From Prorocentrum cordatum (taxonomy: Eukaryota; Sar; Dinophyceae; Prorocentrales; Prorocentraceae): a stretch of DNA of 35,000 bases. The notes below the pieces were generated by a model. It was not told where the DNA came from and did no database searches. It was given only the letters and a program-made list of their open reading frames with translations. Both the position numbers and the translations under genes were made by a program. Every line of letters starts with the position of its first letter. The first letter of the stretch is position 1. Below, piece by piece: positions 27,566 through 35,000 of this stretch. The DNA lies in contig CAUYUJ010016906.1 of the NCBI GenBank assembly GCA_963575745.1, positions 1 through 35,000 of the forward strand, written 5' to 3'.

Positions 27566-27970
27566 TCACAGTTTTGACGGTGGCGTGGCCCGTTTCCGTT
27601 TTGGCTGCGCGTTGCGGCGAGGGCGGAGCGAAGGCATAACGAGGGAAGACAACAATTCTGCGTCACCCAAACATGCTAGCACTATTAGTGTTCACCCCCC
27701 CAGGGGCGACGCGCCCGCCGAGGCGCCCTGCAGTAGAAGCTCCGTGGTGGGCGTTTTCTGACCAGACCGCTCGGGAAACGATGTACTACATGATTGTTAC
27801 ACTACATGTTCGTGTCGGACGCACGCTTCCAAGGAGGACATACAGTGCCAAGATGTCCTTATGCGTCCCAGCAGACCGACAACGGAAAACGGAACACGAA
27901 GACGACACGAAAAACGGAAAATATTATTTAGGCCGATCTTTGCCCAGGATTGGGACGACATGGCGGGCAG
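27566..27970. other. Putative intron, no feature recognised
   Basis: Mixed sequence, AT-richer near 27780-27930, without recognisable motifs. Confidence 0.35.
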
Positions 27971-27974
27971 CGCG

Positions 27975-28152
27975 TAGCGACGACGACGACGACCACCACC
28001 ACCACGACGACGACGACGATGACGACGACGACGACGACCCACGCCCGACGGCGGCGACGGCGACGGCGACGGCGGCGGCGATGGCGGCGGCGACGACGAC
28101 AACGACGACCCACGCCCGACGACGACGACGACGACGGCGACGGCGACGACGA
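27975..28152. repeat. (GAC/GGC)n array
   Basis: GAC and GGC trinucleotides interrupted by CCACGCCCGACG, an interruption shared with the array at 26430-26720. Confidence 0.95.
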
Positions 28153-28257
28153 CATTGAACCGGAAACGGAACACGGAACACCCCGCTCGGGCTTTGCCCT
28201 GCCAAGGACAGAGACGACGTGGCGGGCACGGCGGGCGCTTCGGCCGGCAGCCGACCT

Positions 28258-28500
28258 TAGCCGCCGCCGCCGTCGTCACCGTCGCCGCCGTCGCCGTCGC
28301 CGTCGTCGTCGTCGCCGTCGTTGTCGTCGTCACCGTCGCCGTCGCCGCCGTCGCCGTCGTCGCCGTCGTCGTCGTCATCGTCATCGTCGTCGTCGTCGCC
28401 GCCGTCGACAGTCGCCGTCGTCGCCGTCGCCGCCGCCGTCGTCTTCATCGTCGGCGTCGCCGTCGTCGGGCGTGGGTCGTAGGCGCTTGGCGTCGGGCGT
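28258..28500. repeat. (GTC/GCC)n array
   Basis: GTC and GCC trinucleotides, the complementary sense to the array at 27975-28152. The two are separated by about 105 bp and could pair as an inverted repeat. The GGGCGTGGGTCG interruption is likewise the complement of the one in the upstream arrays. Confidence 0.95.
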
Positions 28501-29042
28501 CGGCTCTGCCTTCGGGCGTCGTCGTCGGCTCTTTCGGGGCTCGAGGCTCCCGATGAGCGATGCAAACAAAGGGGGTCGTCCGCGCCGACATTCGTGCACA
28601 AGCTGCCTGCGTCAGCTCGCGCGCAAGCGCCCTCGTCTCCAGCGCAGCGTGCCGCGCTGGCGGCCCGCGTAAGCTGCGGCGTAAGGTCCCTGCGTCATCT
28701 CGCGTACAGTGGAGGCCAGTCCGCAAGAAGCCTTCCACAAGAAACCCAACCCTGAGACCCCAGGACGTCCATTGATTTTTTGGTGTGGGAACGTCGCGCT
28801 CTCCACCTCAAGACCGTCGAAGCCGAAGAAGAAACCCAGGTCACCCTGCGAGGAAGCTGGGTGTTTCTTGGCATGGGTCTCCACTGTAAGACCTGCTTTG
28901 GATCGTTGCTCAGATGTGTTCGGCCGTCTCCGTGGGCCCTCGACGGCTTCTCCAGCCCTCGGGGTGCTCGACGGCAGCTGCGAGCAGCGCCGGGGGCGCT
29001 CCCTTGGGGCGCATATGTCGTTCCCAGCGGCCGCCAGAGGTC
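28501..29042. other. No confirmed gene
   Basis: Both strands are open over long stretches. The minus-strand frame continues into the satellite to the right and is a composite artefact. The motif CAAGAAACCCAACCCTGAGA (28738-28757) has an inverted, diverged echo near 2104-2124. I recognise no protein motif. Confidence 0.3.
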
Positions 29043-29264
29043 GACTAGACTTGAGTCGGGCGTGTCCCTCTACAGGAAGAATGTTCAAACATACAAAAAA
29101 ACGGCGACCGAGGAACCCCACATACTTATAGTATGGCTGGAGTGATGGCAGCTGAACTGAAGCATGTGAAAATGATGTTGGTGGCCGCTGCCCCGCCGAT
29201 ACCGACCGTTGGTGACGCCACTCAAGAGGAGAGGTGGAACAGGAGAAGCGCCGCGCCAGCCACA

Positions 29265-31345
29265 CTTTGCGAAACCGAAACGGATAGCAACCGCACCCCC
29301 GGCGCACCCCCTGCGGCATCGAGAAAGCACCGCGCCTGCCACGCGTTGCGAGCCCGAAACGGACGGCGACCGTACCCCCAGCGCACCCCTTTGTGGCGCC
29401 GAAGAAGGTCACGCATGCCACGCTTTGCGAGCCCGAAACGGATAGCGACCGCACCCCCACAGTACTCTTTTCGGCGTCGAGAAGTTGCCACGCCTGCCAC
29501 GCTTTGCGAGCCTGGAACGGATAGCGACCGCACCCCCGGCGCACCCCCTGCGGCATCGAGAAAGTGCCACGCTTGCCAACGCTTTGCGAAGCCGAAACGG
29601 ATAGCGACCGCACCCCCGGCGCACCCCCTTGTGGCATCGAGAAAGTACCGCGCTTGCCACGCGTTGCGAGCCCGAAACGGATAGCGACCGTACCCTCAGC
29701 GCACCCCCTTGTGGCGTCGAGGAAGTGTCACGCCTGCCACGCTTTGCGTGGCCGAAACGGGTAGCGGCCGCACCCCCAGCGCACCCCCTATGGCGTCCAG
29801 AAAATGCAACGTCTGCCACAAGCTGCGAGCCCGAAAAGGATATCGACCGCACCCCCAGCGCACCCCCGTGGCGTCCAAAAAAATACAACCTTGCAAAGTT
29901 GTGCGGCAGTGTCGTGGACTGAGAGACCCCCTGCGCACCCTTTGTGGTGTCCAGAAAGTACCACGCCTGCAAAGCTTTGCGACAGTGTCGTGGATAGCGG
30001 CCGCGCTGAGAGACCACCCCCTGCGCCCCCCCTTATGGTGCCCAGAAAGTGCCACGCCTGCTAGGCTTTGCGACAGCCTCGTGGGTAGCGGCCGCGCTGA
30101 GAGACCACCCCCAGCGCACCCCCTATGGTGTCCAGAAAGTGCCACGCCTGCCAGGCTGTGCGACAGCCTCGTGGATAGCGGCCGCGCTGAGAGACCACCC
30201 CCTGCGCACCCCCTATGGTGTCCAGAAAGTGCCACGCCTGTTTTGTGTTTTTTTCGACAGTGTCGTGGATAGCGGCCGCGCTCAGAGACCACTTGCTGCG
30301 CACCCCCTATGGTGTCCAGAAAGTGCCACGCCTGCTAGTCTTTGCGACAGTGTCGTGGACAGCGGCCGCGCTGAGAGACCACCCCCTGCGCACCCCCTAT
30401 GGTGTCCAGAAGGTGCCACGCCTGCTAGGCTTTGCGACAGCCTCGTGGGTAGCGGCCGCGCTGAGAGACCACCCCCTGCGCACCCCCTCATGCTGTCTTG
30501 AAAGCGCCACGCCTGCGAGGATTTTGCGACGGTGTCGTGGATAGCGGCCGCGCTCAGAGACCACCCCTGCGCACCCCATATGGTGTCCAGAAAGTGCCAC
30601 GCTTGCCAGGCTGTGCGACAGTGTCGTGGATAGCGGCCGCGCTGAGAGACCACCCCCAGCGCACCCCCTAAAGGGTCGAGAAAGTGCCACGCCTGCCAGG
30701 CGTTGCGACAGTCTCGTGGATAGCGGCCGCGCTGAGAAACCCAGAAAGAGCCACGCCTCCTAGGCTTTGCGACAGCCTCGTGGGTAGCGGCCGCGCTGAG
30801 AGACCACCTCCTGCGCACCCCCTATGGTATCCAGAAAGTGCCACGCCTGTTAGGCTTTGCGACAGTGTCGTGGATAGCGGCCGCGCTGAGAGACCACCCC
30901 CTGCGCACCTCCTATGGTGTCCAGAAGGTGTCACGCTTGCGAGGCTTTGCGACAGTCGCGTGGATAGCGGCCGCCCCCCATATGGTGTCCAGAAAGTGCC
31001 ACGCCTGCGAGGCTTTGCGACAGCCTCGTGGAAAGCGGCCGCGCTGAGAGACCACCCCCAGCGCACCCCTTATGGTGTCCAGGAATTGCCACGCCTGCCA
31101 GGCGTTGCGACAGTGTCGTGGATAGCGGCCGCGCTGGGAGACCACCCCTGCGCTGTCCAGAAAGTGCCACGCCTGCGAGGCTTTGCGACAGTGTCGTGGA
31201 TGGCGGCCGCGCTGAGAGACCCCCCCCTGCGCACCCCCTATGGTGTCTTGAAAGTGCCACGCCTGTTTTGTGTTTTTCGACAGTGTCGTGGATAGCGGCC
31301 GCGCTCAGAGACCACTTGCTGCGCACCCCCTATGGTGTCCAGAGG
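29265..31345 (+). repeat. 80/90-bp satellite, about 24 units in two subfamilies
   Basis: From 29265 to about 29925 the period is 79-80 bp, marked by AAACGGATAGCGACCGCACC at 29278, 29357, 29436, about 29515, 29595, 29675 and 29755. From about 29930 the period is about 90 bp, marked by CGACAGTGTCGTGGATAGCG and GCCGCGCTGAGAGACCACCC. Both share TGCGCACCCCCT, a GTCCAGAAAGTGCCACGCCTG-like block and CTTTGCGA. The change from AAACGGATAGCG to GTGTCGTGGATAGCG plus an added GCTGAGAGACCA explains the longer unit. Frames through it are artefacts. Confidence 0.96.
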
Positions 31346-31349
31346 CGTT

Positions 31350-31615
31350 GTGCTGTGTAGTGTTGAGGTCTACTGTGCTGACGTGCTGTGCTGTGCTGTG
31401 CACTGCTGTGCTGTGTTGAGATGGGCTGTGCTGTGCTGTGTACGTGCTGTGTGTCAATGTGCTGTGTGGTGTGCTGTGTTGAGCTGTGCTGTGCTGTGCT
31501 CTGCTGCGTTGTGGTGCGCTTGCTGTGCTGAGCTAAGCTGTGCTGTGCTGAGGTGCAGTGCTGAGCTGTGCTGAGCTAAGCTGTGCTGTGCTGAACTGTG
31601 CTGCGCTGTGTGAGA
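31350..31615 (+). repeat. (TGTGC)n microsatellite
   Basis: GCTGTGCTGTGCTGTG-type pentamers with GCTGAGC interruptions run for about 265 bp, followed by a GGGGTGTGAGGGCCGCGGGT duplication at 31635-31680. Confidence 0.93.
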
Positions 31616-31867
31616 AGGAAAAGGAGGAGGAAAGTGGGGTGTGAGGGCCGCGGGTGTGGGGTGTGAGGGCCGCGGGTGCGACGAGGCAGGGAAGAAAACC
31701 AGAACCCCACTAAACACGTGGGGAAATAATCAGGTGACGATTTTGTTGTAATGTTTTTGGCTATTTGGGAGCATTGTTTGATCATTTTGTATTTTCATCC
31801 ATAATCCCCCTGTAGGAGGACAGGCCCGACTTAAGACTAGACGTAATGGCACGGCAGGTTCGCGTTG

Positions 31868-32045
31868 TGTCGACCAGCGGCGACCCCAGCGCGTGCGTTC
31901 AAGGTTGAACGCCGCCCGTGGCCCGGAACAGGCCCGTCATTGAACGATCTGGCGTTGATGGAACGGCCGGTCGCTCAAGCTAGACCGATCCCCGCGGTGT
32001 CAGGAACGAAAGCCGGGGTCGACACGACGCGAACTTGTCGTACTC
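31868..32045 (+). repeat. Dispersed repeat H, uninterrupted copy
   Basis: GTTCGCGTTGTGTCGACCAG, GCGTGCGTTCAAGGTTGAAC, CCCCGCGGTGTCAGGAAC and GGTCGACACGACGCGAAC match 9962-9995 plus 10217-10375. It starts only about 25 bp after the TIR-A unit, and the other copy also follows a TIR-A right end. Confidence 0.75.
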
Positions 32046-32459
32046 TTGATGGGAGTGACCTTTGATGCAGACCCAATGGGGTCCCGCGATCGCCGAATGC
32101 GAAGCGGTAGCAGCGGCTTGCGCGCCCAGGTTTGGCCACCCCGCGTCCTCCGTGTGACCGCGCACCAAAGGTCATTCTGGCCTAGGGCCTTTCTTGCGTG
32201 TAGCCGAAGAGAGCCGAGCTGTCATGACCCGAAGGCCGTCCTCGAGAACATGGGTCTCTTTGGAGCTTTTGTGCTCTGTTGCCGGCCTCCGGAGGCCTCC
32301 CGGGGGCCTGCAAGAGAGGGACGGAGGCTCCGCCGCTGGCGTCGTGGTCGCCGTCGACGTCATCGAGGGGGTCGAGGATTGAAGAGGGCCTCTGGAGGCA
32401 TGCGGAAGGAGCATGGCTGCCAGTCATCCCTCTCTCTTTCGGCTTCGCTCCTCCCACAC
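32046..32459. other. Putative intron, no feature recognised
   Basis: GC-rich mixed sequence. The 305-codon plus-strand frame beginning here runs into the CA repeat and is not called. Confidence 0.35.
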
Positions 32460-32461
32460 GC

Positions 32462-32523
32462 GCAGGCACACACACACACACGCACACACGCACACACCGC
32501 ACACACACACACACACACACACA

Positions 32524-32579
<56 letters not shown>

Positions 32580-32617
32580 CACGCACACACACACACACAC
32601 ACACATACGCACGCACG

Positions 32618-32654
<37 letters not shown>

Positions 32655-32805
32655 GCACACACACGCACACACACACACACACACACCTCACACACGCACA
32701 CGCACACACACGCACACACACACACACACGCGCACGCCCACACACACACGCGCACGCACACGCACACGCACACGCACACGCGCACACACACGCACACACA
32801 CACCA
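32462..32805. repeat. (CA)n/(CGCA)n microsatellite
   Basis: About 340 bp of CACA and CGCA units, with a pure (GCAC)n block at about 32525-32580. It yields His-Thr, Ala-Arg-Thr and Cys-Val frames on all six frames. Confidence 0.97.
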
Positions 32806-33234
32806 AAGAACGCCCCAAATCCACTACGATCTTCGAACAGCGATCATCCTCCCTCCCCCATCCTCCCTCTTCCCTCCCCGTCCCGCGCGCGCTGCGGGAA
32901 AGGGAGAATGACTGCGCGCATGGGAGCGTGCGCGGAGCAGGGAGGAAGGAGGGAGCAGCGTGAAGAGGCCCATCTCCCGATCCCCTCCTCCCCCATCGAT
33001 TCCCGAGCCTCGAGCCTCACGACGCCCCTGCAGGGGCGCGAAGGTGATCGCGTGTCGCGCGCCGCGGCCCGGGCCATAGAGAGTTGCCCCTGCGAGGGCG
33101 CGAAGATAGAGCCACGCGTCGCGAGTCGCGGGGGCTTGGCGCGCGACACTGGGTGACCTGGGAGCCGGGTCCTCATCCCACCTCCCCCCGCCTCATCGCT
33201 GGGTGCGCCACGGGCGCGCTCTCTCATAGCTGTA
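32806..33234. other. Putative intron, no feature recognised
   Basis: Mixed sequence. Two GAGGGCGCGAAG/GGGGCGCGAAGG motifs lie near 33035 and 33095, but there is no clear array or coding signal. Confidence 0.3.
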
Positions 33235-33236
33235 CT

Positions 33237-33570
33237 GATAATGATGATGATGATGATGATCATGATCATGATCATGATCATGATCATGATCATGATCATG
33301 ATGATCATGATGATCATGATGATCAGGATCATGCTCATGCTCATGCTCATGCTCATGCTCATGATCATCATGATGATGACGATGGCGGTCATGATGTTGA
33401 TGATGATGGTGATGATGATGTTGATGATGGTGATGCTGATGATAATGCTGTTGATGATGATATTAATGCTGATGATGATAATGATGGGGCTGATGATGAT
33501 GTTGATGATGGTAATGATGTTTATCATGATGATGATGATGATGATCATCATCATCATCATCATCAGCATC
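33237..33570. repeat. (GATGAT/CATGAT)n microsatellite
   Basis: ATGATC, ATGCTC, ATGATG and GATGTT units run for about 330 bp. The (ATGATC)n part is self-complementary, and the array ends in ATCATC units inverse to its ATGATG units, so it can fold on itself. Confidence 0.96.
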
Positions 33571-33654
33571 ATCATTACTCTGGAACTCCTGGGACGCATC
33601 CTGAGCCAATCGCATCGTGACTACATTATTGTTCTACCCCAGGGAACGCCAGGG

Positions 33655-33835
33655 GGGATAATCAGGCTCATAAGGGGGGATGCATCTTCCCCCAGTCGCC
33701 TAGTCGCCTCCGATAGGGGCCGCTTTGCCTGACTGTGCCCAGAACTGCGAATTCGCTATCGGAGCCCTGTCGCTGATCGATCGACGATGTATCGCCGATT
33801 CCAGCTCGATGTTTAGCCCCCTGAGCAGGTCCCCG
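33655..33835 (+). repeat. Dispersed repeat, diverged (partner 24130-24275)
   Basis: GGGGGATGCATCTTCCCCCA, then GTATCGCCGATTCCAGCTCG and CCCCCTGAGCAGGTCCC, correspond to 24130-24275 in the same order with different internal spacing. Confidence 0.5.
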
Positions 33836-33884
33836 CTGGCGATTCGGTCATAGTTCGACTTTCCGGCAGCCAGTCGGGACGATC

Positions 33885-33945
33885 CGGACACCCCTTGGAA
33901 CGCTCTCGGCGAGGCGCAGCTGCTGGAAGGCATCGCTGGGAGCTG
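33885..33945 (-). repeat. Short dispersed repeat (partner 23465-23525)
   Basis: CTCTCGGCGAGGCGCAGCTG is the reverse complement of the motif at 23465-23525, with flanking similarity over about 50 bp. Confidence 0.6.
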
Positions 33946-34019
33946 CCGAAACCGTCCGATAACCTGGAAGCTCGAATCTCGAAGCTCGATGTTCTCCCCC
34001 CCTGGCCGGTCCCCCCCAG

Positions 34020-34106
34020 TCCGTTCCCCACCCCGCTCCGCAGGCGGGGCGGATGCGGGCGCCGCCACACCTCAAGCTCGCGGACTTCGGCTGGGCGCGC
34101 GGCTCC
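34020..34106 (+). CDS. Protein kinase exon with the DFG motif (LKLADFGWA)
   Basis: The frame reads RMRAPPHLKLADFGWARG. LKLADFGWA is subdomain VII of Ser/Thr protein kinases, with the Mg-binding Asp of DFG; the Trp after DFG is common in Aurora- and polo-like kinases and related protist enzymes. Acceptor-like AG sites lie at 34018-34019 (after a C-rich tract) and 34042-34043. Both put the next exon in phase 0, compatible with a phase-0 end at 26834. The exon probably stops soon after, for example at CGCG|GTGGCT near 34106, because the frame then enters GAC and GCG repeats. The activation segment and APE motif are not visible in the window. Confidence 0.65.
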
Positions 34107-34134
34107 CGCGGTGGCTGGCGGCGGCCACGGCGGC

Positions 34135-34310
34135 GAGCATCGACGACGACAACGACGACGACGATGGCGGCGGCGGCGGCGGCGGCGGCCGCGACGGCGA
34201 CAGCTGCGGCTGCAGCGACGGCGACGGCGGCGGCGCCAGCGGCGGCATTGGAGGCGAGGGCGGCGGCGGCGGTCGCGGCGAAGGCCGCGGCAGGGGCGGC
34301 GGCGCCCCCC
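34135..34310. repeat. (GAC/GGC)n array
   Basis: GAC, GGC and GCG trinucleotides directly downstream of the DFG exon. Poly-Ala or poly-Thr in the kinase frame would be unusual between DFG and APE, so it is more likely intron. Confidence 0.9.
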
Positions 34311-34397
34311 GCGCCCGTCGTGGCCGCGGAGGCCAACCTGCCCGAGGTGGCTGAGGGCATCCCCCCAGAGGCGCCCGCTCGGCGGCGGCCCGCTCCG

Positions 34398-34469
<72 letters not shown>

Positions 34470-34472
34470 CTC
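34398..34472. repeat. (GTC)n microsatellite
   Basis: A nearly pure GTC tract of about 70 bp. Before it (34311-34390) the plus frame reads AEANLPEVAEGIPPEAPARR, a short non-repetitive stretch that could be coding but is too short to call. Confidence 0.95.
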
Positions 34473-34509
34473 GGGGGTCGAAGGCCGAGGGTCTCGGGGG
34501 CGTCCAGGA

Positions 34510-34838
34510 GGGGGTTGGGACGCCCTCGGCGGCAACGACGGGATCTGGGTTCGAGGATCGAGCACCGAGGGTTTGTCAGGCGATCGCAAGCATGGATCAA
34601 GGGGCGTGGATTAGCCACGGGTCCCGTTTCCATGGGAAATCGCGGATTTCCGCCGCCGGACGAGGCGGCACCGGCCGCATTTTGGGGAGGGCACCACCCC
34701 CGATCCATGGATTTGGCGACTGCGCGCCACATCCATGGATCGCTAATCCATGTTTGTGCGCCCCCGACAGTAGGGGGTTAGGACGCCCTTTGCGGCAACG
34801 ACGGGATCTGGGTTCGAGGATGGTGCACCGAGGGTTTG
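34510..34838 (+). repeat. Tandem duplication around repeat I
   Basis: A 66-bp block with GGGTTGGGACGCCCTC, GGCAACGACGGGATCTGGGT and CACCGAGGGTTTG occurs at 34510-34575 and again at 34772-34837, on both sides of the 190-bp repeat I copy. The arrangement is either a tandem duplication of a 262-bp unit or repeat I inserted with a long flanking duplication. Confidence 0.8.
34577..34766 (+). repeat. 190-bp dispersed repeat I, copy 2 (partner 4613-4802)
   Basis: From CAGGCGATCGCAAGCATGGA to TAATCCATGTTTG it closely matches 4613-4802. The pair CATGGAT/ATCCATG near 34734-34751 can form a small stem. Confidence 0.87.
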
Positions 34839-34839
34839 G

Positions 34840-35000
34840 AGGTTTTGGTGTTGTTCCAAGCTCCAGGGGGCCTCCTCGTGTCGGTGCTTTGGCCCCGGAA
34901 CCCGGCCCCAGAACCAAAGCACGGTTGCCGTTGGAAAGAGGGCGTGCGATGAAACGCCGCTGGCCCGCTTATTAGACACTATTCCCCACATTGTAGATAG
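34840..35000. other. No recognisable feature to the window end
   Basis: Mixed sequence after the duplicated block. The rest of the kinase gene, if it continues on this strand, lies beyond the window. Confidence 0.35.

Larger units (their letters stand above)
29051..31834 (+). mobile_element. Large TIR-A unit (2.8 kb) with perfect 8-bp flanking repeats
   Basis: The left end TTGAGTCGGGCGTGTCCCTC (29051) continues ACAGGAAGAATGTTCAAAC. The right end, ATTTTCATCCATAATCCCCC then TGTAGGAGGACAGGCCCGAC, finishes with TTAA at 31834. GACTAGAC flanks it on both sides (29043-29050 and 31835-31842), a perfect 8-bp direct repeat. The interior holds an 80/90-bp satellite, a TGTGC microsatellite, a hairpin (CCCCACTAAACACGTGGGG) and the TIR-A core AATCAGGTGACGATTTTG. 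No transposase-like frame exists. It lies inside the putative kinase intron. Confidence 0.8.

Noticed and set aside
28612-29637. 341-codon minus-strand open frame
   Set aside because: Half of it is the 80-bp satellite, and it crosses a TIR-A terminus at 29051, so it cannot be one gene.
32046-32963. 305-codon plus-strand open frame with His-Thr repeats
   Set aside because: It is explained by the (CA)n microsatellite at 32462-32805.
34545-34560. GGGTTCGAGGAT resembling a tRNA B box, hinting at a tRNA-derived SINE
   Set aside because: The B-box consensus is incomplete, no A box is visible at the right distance, and no tail was found.

Overview
The window looks like nuclear DNA of a repeat-choked eukaryote, most probably a dinoflagellate. 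It is GC-rich, has no continuous bacterial-style genes, and is dominated by microsatellites, satellites and short inverted-repeat elements. The few protein-like stretches are short, isolated, exon-sized pieces with GC-rich third positions and AG|G-like acceptors. The group assignment is inference: no spliced-leader, rRNA or organelle marker was found. Nearly all long open frames run through tandem repeats and are not genes.

Coding content is sparse. Two plus-strand pieces are recognisable as eukaryotic protein kinase: a catalytic-loop exon (HRDVKPEN, about 26.73-26.83 kb) and a DFG exon (LKLADFGWA, about 34.02-34.10 kb). They are in the right order and orientation to be neighbouring exons of one gene, separated by a roughly 7.2 kb intron full of repeats. 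The N-lobe and the APE side are not visible. On the minus strand there is a 219-codon protein-like frame (25.30-25.95 kb, unknown function) and a decayed leucine-rich-repeat-like stretch (24.56-24.99 kb). Weaker candidates lie at 7.09-7.50 kb and 20.85-20.99 kb.

The main content is mobile and repetitive DNA. One family (called TIR-A here) has terminal inverted repeats reading close to GTCGGGCATGTCCCTCTACA at both ends. It exists as compact units of about 155 bp (3.49-3.65 and 27.19-27.34 kb), as a tandem dimer (21.79-22.05 kb), and as isolated ends. It also exists as kilobase-scale units whose interior is filled by microsatellites and satellites (16.24-18.59 and 29.05-31.83 kb, probably 12.09-13.80 kb). 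Five of these units carry 8-bp flanking direct repeats matching at 6 to 8 of 8 positions, which argues that the large satellite-bearing units moved, or grew, as single insertions.

Layout: 0-3 kb, dispersed repeats and CTC tracts. 3-5.2 kb, foldback elements, TIR-A copies and minisatellites. 5.2-6.7 kb, a 101-bp satellite. 6.7-8.6 kb, weak coding signal. 8.85-9.64 kb, a higher-order palindromic satellite. 9.8-12 kb, dispersed repeats. 12-13.8 kb, a composite unit with a 160-bp satellite. 14-16.2 kb, degenerate minisatellites. 16.2-18.6 kb, a composite unit with a 65-bp satellite. 19-22.4 kb, CA-rich DNA, a satellite shared with 29-31 kb, and TIR-A copies. 22.4-26 kb, mixed unique DNA with the minus-strand candidates. 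26-35 kb, the kinase exons and the repeat-filled putative intron.
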